Source of the DNA: Ypsolopha sequella
Taxonomy: Eukaryota > Arthropoda > Insecta > Lepidoptera > Ypsolophidae
Assembly: GCA_934047225.1 (NCBI GenBank)
Contig: OW203988.1
Location: 2,356,001-2,420,000 of the forward strand
DNA: 64,000 nucleotides
Direction of reading: 5' to 3'
The notes below the pieces were generated by a model. The model was not told where the DNA came from and ran no database searches. It was given only the letters and a program-made list of their open reading frames with translations. Below are positions 55,463-64,000 of this stretch, one piece after another. Positions within the stretch are counted from its first letter, which is position 1; each line of letters opens with the position of its first letter. A program made the translations under genes and the position numbers.

Positions 55463-55609
55463 AACCTTTATTTCTAAAAGGATCAGTTATGTACAAATAA
55501 AAATTATTAATATTGTAAGTAATTATTTTAATTTATACATACCAAAAGACAATTTTCGCGCTGGATTATTAAGTGTCCCCAAAGCCCCATGGGTTCTGAT
55601 CATTTCTAT
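55463..55609 (-). repeat. Possible second LINE tail, minus strand
   Basis: aaaacctttatttctaaaag directly after the ATA run is the reverse of a transcript end with an AAATAAAGG signal, suggesting a minus-strand element end joined to the previous one. Confidence 0.3.
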
Positions 55610-55790
55610 GGTTCTTCAAGGAGCGCAAGTTGAAGATAGGGCTCGACTAAACGTATGCTGATCAAATTGGCGACATACTGAAGAAGGAATAAGTCATAAG
55701 CATCCGAAATAGAAAAGTTTGGATCGTTTAATGATTGTAGAAGAAGCGAAACCTACCTCTCTGCGAGACAGGCGTGAGTATAATATTTAA
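55610..55790 (+). pseudogene. RTE tail fragment
   Basis: agttgaagatagggctcgac, gatcaaattggcgacatact and agaagaagcgaaacctacct follow the order of the 20515 copy; ends gcgtgagtataat. 5'-truncated and mutated. Confidence 0.65.
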
Positions 55791-55797
55791 ACATCTA

Positions 55798-56100
55798 ATT
55801 AGGGTCCCGTACCCAAAGGGTAAAACGGAGCCCTATTAATGTCATTCCGCTGTCCGTCTCTTCATCTGTATGTCGCGGGTCTCTAGCTCTTAGACGGAAT
55901 GAGATAGAGACCTGATACTTTGATATGTTGTTTAAAATGTTGACCCAAAACCGAATATTGCATTAAAATGTAATTACTGAGCCAATTTTTTTTTCTTGCC
56001 CTGGCATGTGGGGTGTCATTGCCTAAGGTAGCAGAAGTGTATTTTTTATTGTTTTTATATTTAAAGATATAGAAATGGGGTGCTATTAAACTTGTCATTT
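55798..56100 (+). repeat. Dispersed repeat, start gggtcccgtacccaaagg
   Basis: gggtcccgtacccaaagggt, ccgctgtccgtctcttcatc and ttagacggaatgagatag are the 5' half of the repeat whose 3' end is gactcgcacttgaccggt elsewhere. Non-coding. Confidence 0.5.
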
Positions 56101-56142
56101 TTAAACCACTTTAGTTACTTTAGTAGAATTTGTAATTTCCAG

Positions 56143-56268
56143 TGCGAGGCGCAACGTCGTCGTCGCAGGATGCAGTCTGAATCTGCTGAAACTGGTCGAC
56201 TATCCCGAACAAAAATAGTGATTGAGATGAGCCGTTTTGCAACAAATACTGAAAACGTCGATTTATGA
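56143..56268 (+). CDS. Candidate terminal exon, 41 codons
   Basis: Follows a good acceptor (atttgtaatttccag, AG at 56141-56142). The frame reads C-E-A-Q-R-R-R-R-R-M-Q-S-E-S-A-E-T-G, then S-R-T-K-I-V-I-E-M-S-R-F and ends E-N-V-D-L with TGA at 56266. GC content and codon choice differ from the AT-rich surroundings. An arginine cluster followed by polar residues could be a nuclear localisation signal. No family recognised; sequence beyond the stop (56275-56325) is repetitive. Host 3' exon or transposon-borne exon. Confidence 0.35.
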   Translation, partial: CEAQRRRRRMQSESAETGRLSRTKIVIEMSRFATNTENVDL

Positions 56269-56393
56269 TCTAGGGTGTCGTCCCGGAATACTCAACTAAC
56301 TTAATATTGCAGTTTTACTTCATAAAATTTGTAGGTTACAACTAGCACTTGACCGATATACCTATTTTTTTTTTACTTAAAGACTCGTGGTTT

Positions 56394-56562
56394 AGATTCA
56401 TACTTAATTAAACAGCTACTCACGTAGTATTATTCAGATTTCGCCTGACTAGTTTTGTAGTACTAATACAGTTTCTTCAGAGACAAACAGAATTACACAA
56501 CCGTTCCTCGTCGAAATCTGACTAATATATCGTGAGTAGCTGTTAATATTAAGTATGAATCT
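56394..56562. mobile_element. Palindromic MITE
   Basis: agattcatacttaattaaac, agctactcacgtagt, attcagatttcg on the left are mirrored by cgaaatctgactaatatatc, gtgagtagctgttaat and aagtatgaatct. Spacer about 60 bp. Confidence 0.88.
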
Positions 56563-56569
56563 AAAAAAC

Positions 56570-57178
56570 TGTGATATAAAATTACTTGCTAAGAAAACTT
56601 ATAAACGAACCACCCAGTTTAATCAAAGCATCAACCTAGTAAACCTGAGTGAACTTGAAGACAGGTGATATATCTCTATCGGCATACCCGAGTGATCAAT
56701 ACCGACACAGCGAGTTATGACTCTATAAAGGATTTATCGATCGAACTGCACTGACATGCCGAGGTCCGACGTATTAGGACAAATGACAAATAGGGCGGCG
56801 CGTGCGCAACGACAAGAGATAAAGGTAATGAGGAAAACTGTGGCTGTAAGGAAAACATGAGAGAAAACGTGAAAGATTATAAGAGAATCAAGAAAATTAT
56901 TAAAAACTTGGTGACAAGTAGACGTTAATTGCTATTTAGAGCAAATAAAAACAATGTTAAATATAGTAATACATATAGTATAGTTAGAACCACTAGACCG
57001 GATGGCTTTATAAAATGCCATAATAGAACTTTGTCGCAGATCTTCTAAGAGGTTTTTGTAAAAGTTTCACTGTCCATAATATAGAAATTTATTACGAGAT
57101 AGGCAAGACTGACATGTATGTTCTAGCCCGCACTCCCGTCATGTCACGAACTTTATGTACTAAAGTTGCTTATTTTTT
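56570..57178. other. No gene seen
   Basis: AT-rich, with one GC patch gggcggcgcgtgcgcaacga at 56791. No coding evidence. Confidence 0.35.
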
Positions 57179-57620
57179 TTATCCCACAATTGCCTTACGA
57201 TTTTCCACTACCGTGCCTGATGGATAAATAGCGTCAATTTGACCTATGATCGAGAACTTTTGCCCAGAAAGTGAGAGTCTGCTGGTCTGGTCAAAGGACT
57301 TCCACAAAATCAACGGAAGTCGGTAACGGATGAATGACAATGCAATTGCTCGTAACCACTCTTTCAGTCTGATATCGGTCTGCTGTCTCTCGTGCGTAAG
57401 TGGAAGGTAAAATTCCATCGGGCCACCGTAGAAGGCCGATCAAATGAGCGACATACTGAAGACAGGCAAAGTCAAAGGCACCCGGAATAAAAGAGCTTTT
57501 ATGTCTAGATTGATGGATGTATAACAGGCAAAAGAGGTGTGTGTGGATCAAAGCAGATGGAAATCTGTGGTCTCTACATACTTCTCTGAGAGACAGACGT
57601 GATATGTAGATATGTATGTA
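57179..57620 (+). pseudogene. RTE fragment with upstream companion
   Basis: 57305-57370 shares acggaagtcggtaa and cgtaaccactctttc with 2980-3060. From 57437, gatcaaatgagcgacatact, gaagacaggcaaagtcaaag and attgatggatgtataacagg follow the RTE tail, ending gatatgtagatatgtatg. The two minus-strand frames here (79 and 112 codons) are shadows. Confidence 0.55.
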
Positions 57621-58384
57621 ATTAAACATTCTCCGACTTTTCCTTGTGTTTTAAATCGAAGCAAAGATCAGATTCCAAAGCCACAAATCTCCGTAGTCAA
57701 AGTAAACCGAACTCAAGTTCCCTCATTCGGAGGGTCATAATCGTTACCAACAAATATGGAGTCCACCAGTTTTTCTGTTCATCACTCCTGTAACACATAC
57801 TTGAAACGGTCGCGGCTCCGTTACTACTCGCCGAGGGAAAATAAACCTTGTTCTGAAAAGCAGAAGGCTTTACTTAAAATGGAAGGTTTATTTGCGGATA
57901 TACCTGAGTAAGAGAATAAAGTTGATGTTGAGATTGAAATCATTGAACTGATGAAAAGTTAGTGGGTTTTGGATTCGTGTCATTTTCATCTTTGGTACGT
58001 CACACTAAACAGATTAATTAAATATTTTATACGTAAACTTATAAATTATAAATAACATAAACTATATAATTTATTTTTAATGCACACAGGAAACTTAATT
58101 CTAAATTACATGATAAAAGTTATGTACGATGGCGTGCTAACCTCAATAATGATATTTCTTCCAGCAAACCAAGGGTGATAGGGGTATTTGATAAAATTAA
58201 GATATTCATATTGTGCGCGATAGCACTTATACAGAAACAAGATTAAATTATAGTTGATACCTAATATTTAAATATATAATAATAAACTACATATAATTTA
58301 CATGCAAGTGCCTATATAGTATAAATAAATATACAAATACATATTTAGTAAATAAATACAAAATGAATGATATATATCATATAT
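57621..58384. other. No assigned gene
   Basis: At 57878-57962 a frame reads M-E-G-L-F-A-D-I-P-E, stop, E-N-K-V-D-V-E-I-E-I-I-E-L-M-K-S, possibly an old coding fragment with one stop. The remainder is AT-rich. Confidence 0.25.
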
Positions 58385-59531
58385 ATAAAAAGAGAAGTCC
58401 TGACTGACTCACTGATTCATTCACTGATTCATCAACGCACAGCCCAAACCCTTCGACCTAGAAAGCTGAAATTTTGCACAGAGCTTCCCTTTGTAATGTA
58501 AACAAGGAATAAGAAAGGATTTTTCGAAATTCTACCCCTAAAGGGGTGAAACGGGGTCCAAAGTTTGTATGGGGAAACAAGATTAGTTAGACTATTTTAT
58601 TCGAGGCTTCACAGGAGTACTCCTATCTATAAATGAGTAAACACGTGTTTCAGTTTTTTTCAGAATTAAACCCCTAAAAGGGGGAAATGGGGTGACAAAG
58701 TCTGAAAATCAACATGGGTATCGTTAGTATGGTTTATCGGGTCGCTGATTACGAAAACAACAACGATTTTAAAATCCAACGTGGTGGACGTGAAAAAGGG
58801 CTTTTCCAGAATTCAACCCCTAAAAGGGAGAAATGGGGTGACCAAGTCTGAAAACCAACATGGGTATCATTTGTATGGTTTATCGGGTCGCTGATTACGA
58901 AAACAACAACAATTTCTAAATCCAACGCAATGAACGTGAAATAACATCATTTCCTGTTGGGGTGCGATGGGGTTGAAATTTTGCAATGTGTAAATATCAA
59001 TATGAGTGTCGTTTTTATGGTTTTCTTGGACGTTATTTATGAAAATGGCATCGATTTTGACATTTAATATAATGGACATGAAAATTCTTGAAAGTATGTG
59101 TGCCAGAGCAAATCGGCTGTAACAGACAGACAAACAGATAGCCACACAAGTGATCCTATTAGGGTTACATTTTTTCCTTTTCGCAATGACGATTAATCAG
59201 TCTCAGGGTCAGTCACTGAAAACAGCAGGAATTAATCTTAGGGGGGAATGCTTTTTGCACGGCCAGTTTTACGTAGCCTGCTCGAGAGTGAGCTCACCTA
59301 GCAGCCTGGTCGTGTTAACAGCTGAGGGCAGAACTTCTAATGTAGTATATAAAGAGGTACTTTAAGTATGAATAAAAAAAAAACTAATAGGTAATAGGCC
59401 CCGCCAAAATACTTTACCTGGAGATCAAATAATTGCACCAAAAACACTGCAAACCAGATTTAAATACGTTCTATAAAAATTACTACACAAAGACTAAATC
59501 TGCGCGGGCGAAGCCGCGGGCAAAAGCTAGT
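58385..59531 (+). mobile_element. Helitron remnant
   Basis: Starts near agtcctgactgactcactga, a frequent Helitron 5' region in Lepidoptera, and ends with the stem cgcgg/ccgcg (59503-59518), then CTAG (59527-59530) before T. The first 700 bp hold three diverged tandem segments (tatggtttatcgggtcgctg, gattacgaaaacaacaac). A helicase carboxy-terminal remnant follows. Internal deletion removed most of the Rep/helicase gene. Confidence 0.75.
59171..59365 (+). pseudogene. Helitron (PIF1-like) helicase C-terminus
   Basis: The frame reads F-A-M-T-I-N-Q-S-Q-G-Q-S-L, then G-I-N-L-R-G-E-C-F-L-H-G-Q-F-Y-V-A-C-S-R-V-S and L-V-V-L-T-A-E-G-R-T-S-N-V-V-Y-K-E, ending TAA-like at 59363. These are the last helicase motifs of eukaryotic Helitron RepHel proteins (A-x-T-I-N-K-x-Q-G-Q and H-G-Q-x-Y-V-A-x-S-R). 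Upstream motifs are gone, so it is a non-functional tail inside a Helitron remnant. Confidence 0.85.
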
Positions 59532-59539
59532 ACATAATA

Positions 59540-60600
59540 TACAGATATACCTATACATATACCTACAGGATAGGTTGTCGAAGATAGTGCTCTTTTATTT
59601 TCCTTTTGAATACACCAATGGAAGGGCTATCCCTGATAGTGTGAGGAAGGGAGTTCCGGTGTTATGAGAAATTGTTTTTAAAAGTGAGCTGTGTGAGACC
59701 TGACTTGATTGTCTCCAAGGAAGATATACTCATAACGATAGCGGAGGTTTGGAGGAGAAGCAAGACTCTTTAAAATGTTGAAAAGATAACAAGGGACATA
59801 AAAATACTGACGCTGTTTAACTGGAAGCTATTTTAACTGTTCACGGTACTGAGATACGTGATCATATTTTCTTATAAACCTGATTCCCAGATTTTGTAAA
59901 CGTTCAAGTTTATCAAGCAGCTCCTGACTGGCATTGAGGAAACAGACACCAGTGTAGTTGATGATAGGCAAAAGTAAAGATTGCGCGAACTTTAGTTTCA
60001 AAGCGGATACATTTCTGGAGGCGCTTAAAGGAATGAAATGTGGCCAAGACTTTCTTGCTGTCCTCATTAATATGCGCAGTCCACGTCAAATTACAATCGA
60101 ATATGACTCTTGATTTTTTTGCAGATTTGTGTAGATAATAGAGATATCGTAATAAACTACTTGTGGAATTACCGCTTGATTGAGAAGGTTAGTCATATAT
60201 CTGCTACCGAAAATAATGGCTTGAGATTTCTTGGGATTAACCAAACGTCCAAAAGCCTCTGCTATGTCCTTGGTATATTGATCTGTCAACTTCATTTGGT
60301 CAGTTATTACTTTTGAGACTTTTACTAAAGGATCTTAATGTGTGGTTTCAGGAATGCCATGGAATAAGAGGAACTTTCTTCTTGATACCATTTCATGCCA
60401 ATCTAGGCCAAGGGCTAGTAGCTCAACTTGTGATCTTAGCATGGACAGTGATTCACACACAAATGTTTTAAATTGTGCAAACTTAAAGGCCAGTGTAGAT
60501 AAATTTTAAGGAGCTTTTGTGGCATATGTAGATTCTTCTCATAGTCACTCATCCTTTCAAGAAACATAGCCGCAATATCCTCCATGCTCTTGGGTAGCTG
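59540..60600 (-). pseudogene. LINE with ORF1 fused to the RT end by deletion
   Basis: Minus strand, upstream to downstream. ORF1-like start at ATG 60585 (M-E-D-I-A-A-M-F-L-E-R-M). Then F-K-T-F-V-C-E-S-L-S-M-L-R-S-Q and S-R-R-K-F-L-L-F-H-G-I-P-E, a TAA, and D-I-A-E-A-F. After a junction, L-V-N-P-K-K-S-Q-A-I-I-F-G-S-R, a reverse-transcriptase palm-region motif. Next L-K-L-K-F-A-Q-S-L-L-L-P-I-I-N-Y, L-Q-N-L-G-I-R-F-I-R and Q-Y-F-Y-V-P-C-Y-L-F. Endonuclease and most RT are absent. CR1/Jockey-like; several frameshifts. Confidence 0.8.
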
Positions 60601-60943
60601 GGTGTAGGGGTCTATTTCTCACTCAGGTTCTGTAAACTTCCTTAACCAATTCTTGAAGAAATTTTAACTGTCCAGGTGTAGAAGGTGTCAAGTAATGAAT
60701 TCCACTAATTATAACATCAAAATAACAGGAACAAAAATTTTAAAATTAAAAAAAATATATGGAGCTTTATTTTCATGTGTGGCACATATTATGAGTACCC
60801 ACAAGTAAAACTATTTCTCAATGCCGTGTAGTCCCAATTATAATATCTATGAACACCATTTTACTACTTATCTATGTTGCCTGAAAAGGTTAACAACAAA
60901 CTTTTTATGGTAGTTCTAGAGTCGCGCGATAAGGTGGTGTTCC
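60601..60943. other. LINE 5' flank and AT-rich DNA
   Basis: Probably the 5' untranslated part of the minus-strand LINE up to about 60700, then unassigned AT-rich sequence. Confidence 0.35.
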
Positions 60944-61192
60944 TTACGATTTCACAACACTTAACTCAAGCGCCGAATCTTCATCCAAATCCGAACGCAT
61001 TCTCAAACTTTTTACTTTATTATTGTCCAAAGGAAACGACGCGCTGAGTGATATGCGACACATGACGCCTTTTCACGCTTGGAACGTCACAACTCTCATC
61101 TTCCTCATCATTCAAAATTGAACTTACAGCTAATGAGCTGAAGGTTTGATGTCGAGCGGCTGGAAGGCTACAGCCATTCGGTCTGTGAACTC
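60944..61192 (-). pseudogene. Exon-like coding segment with one frameshift
   Basis: On the minus strand an acceptor-like attattttag ends at 61193. The frame then reads V-H-R-P-N-G-C-S-L-P-A-A-R-H-Q-T-F, later S-I-L-N-D-E-E-D-E-S-C-D-V-P and K-R-R-H. This frame stops at 61020, but the neighbouring frame carries on naturally: S-L-S-A-S-F-P-L-D-N-N-K-V-K-S, M-R-S-D-L-D-E-D-S-A-L-E-L, to TAA at 60944. One single-base change explains both. Acidic and basic clusters suggest a nuclear protein tail. Family unknown; transposon or host 3' exon. Confidence 0.45.
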
Positions 61193-61199
61193 CTAAAAT

Positions 61200-62149
61200 A
61201 ATATTCAGTGCGGACCACTTCTGTTACGTAACCGATGTTATAATTATAAAGTTAGACGGTGTTTAAGGCAAAGTTGACGTCTATCGAAACATTTTGGAAC
61301 ATATGAAAGCTGTCTGTCAGTCTATTGACTGATACCTGTAAATTTCTCATGTACAATTTTTAGCAGAGAGCCTTTTTCCTTTCTTATGCCATCTTTTCCT
61401 TTCTTTTCCCTGTCGCGTCTATTGCGTCCTTGGTTTTGGCCTTGGGTTTGGTGGTCTGGACTGTCAATTTCTGATTGGGTTTTTAAACTTCCACTGCCCT
61501 ACTAGGGAGACATCTTTATTTCCTTATATCTATGGGAAACTCGATTCGAACAACTAGCCCCGTTTGTCTATTAGTATCAATGTTCAATGTTGCAAGAAAC
61601 GTTCTCTAGTTGTTTAAAAAAAACCTCATGAAAATGGGTAATTATAGAGTTGTAGTTTAAACATTTCTTATGCGAAAATTTAAAATACATATTAGTTGAT
61701 ATGAGCCAATCATCAGCGCTGCATTACATACATAAACTTGAAATTCACCAATAACAAATTTTTTCTCATTGACGTCAATGTACAAAACTGCCTTGCAAAT
61801 GATAATCATCTTTAGTTTAAGTTAGGTAGTTAATTTCCCGCAGTACGCAAGAAAAACCACATTTCCAGTTAAGGATTGGCGCCTCAAAGGACATCTCGAT
61901 CCGACTGACAAGTCTGTCATATTGATCCTTAATTAGCAGTGGAGTCATGGACTTGGGTGTCGATTTAATAGCGAAAACAAGTAAACGTTGCTAATAGTTA
62001 ATTATTTCTTTTGTTAATTCACAAATGTTACTATAAAATTAATGATTTTCTGAATGATACTTCCATTCAATCATACCATAATTAATAATTATTTTATTTG
62101 AATTGTTTAGACATTAATGTTTTTCTTTGTGTGAAGTAATTGAGTGTAT
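61200..62149. other. No gene seen
   Basis: 61365-61500 is pyrimidine-rich (tcttttcctttcttttccct; cttggttttggccttgggtt). The remainder is AT-rich. No coding evidence. Confidence 0.4.
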
Positions 62150-62371
62150 TTATTTTTCCTCCTGACATTTGAGCATTTATTTTTTATTTTATTTTATTTT
62201 TTAAGATGACTTTGTCTACTTTAAGTTATTATGAAGCATGCTGCTTGTGTATGTTTTTTAATATTAATGTATTCATGCGCCTATCGGTAGAACATAGCGC
62301 TCAAAAATTTGTACCAACCTAACATTACCTATGTTCATGAATAAAGATATGATTCTATGATTCTATAGTTT
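62150..62371 (+). repeat. LINE 3' end
   Basis: ctacctatcggta-type sequence, acctatgttcatgaataaag, then atatgattctatgattctat: AATAAA followed by a short tandem tail, the standard LINE 3' terminus. Confidence 0.45.
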
Positions 62372-62564
62372 TTTTACCCTACAAAGCGTTTGTTTGTGCT
62401 CGATGTACGGCGATCAGGCTCACGTTGGGACGTGAAATCGTGAGTGAAAAGATGGTGTGCAAGTGTTAGCTATTCCAGTTATAGTTTATCCTCGGAAACA
62501 CCTCTGGCTTCTCCTCCGGGATATATGTCGTTGCGATAGTAGTTTGTGAAAGGCCATTTTTAGC

Positions 62565-62780
62565 TCGATATTTTATTAATTAATATTATATCATTGCAGT
62601 ATGGAAACGCAGAAAGAAAATAAAATCTGGATGTGACGAGCTCCTCACATCCAGATTTACTTTTCTTTCTGCGTTCCTATACTGCAATTATATAATGTTA
62701 ATTTATATCTCCTTGCGATAGATAAATCGCCAAGCGTTCAAACATAGAAATTTATTTCTATCATAGTTTCGATATTTTAT
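62565..62780 (-). mobile_element. Compact hairpin retroposon, same family as 26 kb
   Basis: Flanked by the direct repeat tcgatattttat (62565-62576 and 62769-62780). Inside, atcattgcagtatggaaacg, cagaaagaaaataaaatctg and gatgtgacgagct are mirrored at once by cctcacatccagatttactt and so on. The remaining right part (cttgcgatagataaatcgcc) matches 26480-26533. It lacks the tRNA-like core. Confidence 0.75.
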
Positions 62781-62789
62781 AATTAAAAA

Positions 62790-63350
62790 GTAATTTTCCT
62801 TAAGATAGTTGCGACGGGTCTCGTTCCCAAACGCACAGCGATTGTTTTTCGTAATTTTAAATTAAAATTGATAATGATAAAAAAAAATAGATTTATGGCA
62901 CAACACCACAATAGTTAAATATTAATTTATTATGTTCTAGCGAAGTTGTGTTATTTTATGTATTACGATACATACCAACTATAAACACGCTTTCTTTGCT
63001 TACTTATGTTTATAAAGATTTTATATTTTTCTAAATAACGCATAGAAGTAACAACTTAAAGATAAATATAGTTATATGCTATGTACGTATAGATACACAT
63101 TGCAATTTGCAGCAGCTTTATAGTACATAAATAAACATAAGATATATATAACTTTTACAGTAATCAATACTGCTGAGCTTCAATTAACAATTAATGGCAG
63201 ATCTGAGACACCGGTGACACGACATGGGTATAAAACTAAACATTTGGTTTTTATAATCAATTACCTGCCCACTGTTGTTAGATTTAATTACAAATCCATA
63301 AAACTACTTGTGAAATAAAATACAAAAAATGTTAACCGTACGTAAATGTT
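62790..63350. other. No gene seen
   Basis: AT-rich unassigned DNA. Confidence 0.4.
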
Positions 63351-63354
63351 ATCT

Positions 63355-63560
63355 GCTAGAAAACCCTGACTGACTGACAGATCTATCAACGTCCACACCA
63401 AACAGCTAGACCTAGGAACATGACATTTGGACTGTTGGTTCATTGTGTGACGTAGATATACGATAAGAAAGGGTTTAAGAATATTCCTTTGGGATCGGGA
63501 GAAAAAGGATTCAATTTAACTTGTGCAATAAAGAATTTTATTATTATTATTATTGAAATT
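63355..63560 (+). mobile_element. Helitron-like 5' fragment with ATT tail
   Basis: ccctgactgactgacagatc, tatcaacgtccacacc and gacctaggaacatgaca follow the order of the Helitron start at 58400. Ends in caataaagaattttattatt, an ATT run that looks like a LINE-type tail, so two elements may be joined. Confidence 0.4.
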
Positions 63561-64000
63561 ATAATCTCACTTAAGAAATTATTTTACAATCTTACAGCGA
63601 CCTATATATAGTTTATTGAAACCATATAAAACAGGAAGGAAAGGAAGCAAGGTCACTTGAGACGACATGAAATTGTGAAGAAAAATAAATATAAAAGAAA
63701 ATTACTAAAATGACAAAACAAATAATGATGGAAAGGAAAAGAGGAAGAACTAGACTAAATTAATTTGACAAAGTTGATGTTGTTTCAAAAAACCGAAGGA
63801 TAAATCACACCACCCTTGGTTAGTAGCTTTCAAAATTAGAGCGGAACTACGAAGCAAGGAATTACCAGACTTCCGATAACGGTCGTCGAAACCCTGTCCA
63901 GACAAAATACAATTTCTTAATCGAAATAAGGTTATGAGGTGTAAAAGTAAAAAATTTCACCAAAGAGATTCGTTTTCGACCCCACCCTGTAATTAATCCT
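63561..64000. other. No gene seen
   Basis: Purine-rich stretch at 63630-63760. The frame near 63725 (M-E-R-K-R-G-R-T-R-L-N) faintly resembles an RTE carboxy-terminal block. No firm call. Confidence 0.3.

Noticed and set aside
1..64000. LTR retrotransposon or endogenous virus
   Set aside because: I looked for long direct repeats, primer-binding sites and gag/pol/env motifs and saw none.

Overview
This window is AT-rich eukaryotic intergenic or intronic DNA, most likely from a lepidopteran (moth or butterfly) chromosome. The organism call rests on the repeat repertoire. It includes decayed ends of an RTE-type LINE found all over lepidopteran genomes, a tRNA-headed SINE with the lepidopteran body motif 'aaaatatcgtgaggaaacc', Helitron 3' ends ending in CTAG after a GC hairpin, a 1.3 kb mariner, and many short palindromic elements (MITEs). 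There are no operons, rRNAs, CRISPR arrays or bacterial-type genes. Almost every open frame longer than 60 codons is chance, repeat-driven or transposon-derived.

Layout. 0-5.7 kb: LINE and MITE fragments, two weak exon candidates (3.44 and 4.38 kb) and a LINE 3' end. 6.2-8.0 kb: a MITE-like element whose right terminus is amplified into a 29-bp minisatellite of about 26 copies. 9-14 kb: three palindromic MITEs, a plausible coding frame at 9.8-10.1 kb and a common dispersed repeat. 14.6-15 kb: a GC-rich stretch with a YY1/Pho-like site. 16-24 kb: Helitron ends, a promoter-plus-mini-exon candidate at 18.4 kb, two in-frame minisatellites (36 and 48 bp), GC islands and RTE tails. 25.5-26.6 kb: a LINE remnant and a retroposon carrying a tRNA-like core. 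27.6-36 kb: four more minisatellites (39, 23, 41 and 15 bp), one of them interrupted by a MITE. 36-46 kb: more palindromic elements, 46-bp and 36-bp arrays, a TATA/signal-peptide micro-ORF at 43.1-43.3 kb and a CTCF-like motif. 46.35-47.64 kb: a nearly complete mariner with an inactivated transposase. 50-52 kb: a SINE with a perfect 12-bp target duplication and a palindromic element enclosing a tRNA-like core. 53.5-57.6 kb: MITEs, a LINE 3' end and RTE tails. 58.4-60.7 kb: a Helitron remnant abutting an internally deleted LINE on the opposite strand. 60.9-61.2 kb: a frameshifted exon-like segment. 62.5-62.8 kb: a second copy of the 26 kb retroposon, without the tRNA-like core.

The most interesting pattern is the link between mobile elements and minisatellites. 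At least ten tandem arrays lie in 64 kb. Two of them (7.2 and 34.4 kb) can be traced by eye to the terminus of a transposable element, a third (42.9 kb) lies in an RTE tail, and one array has been re-invaded by another MITE at a site whose empty form survives in every neighbouring unit. The second theme is tRNA-like modules carried inside inverted-repeat elements (26.1 and 51.5 kb). No complete host protein-coding gene can be assigned. Exon candidates are given with low confidence because no database search or splice model could be run.
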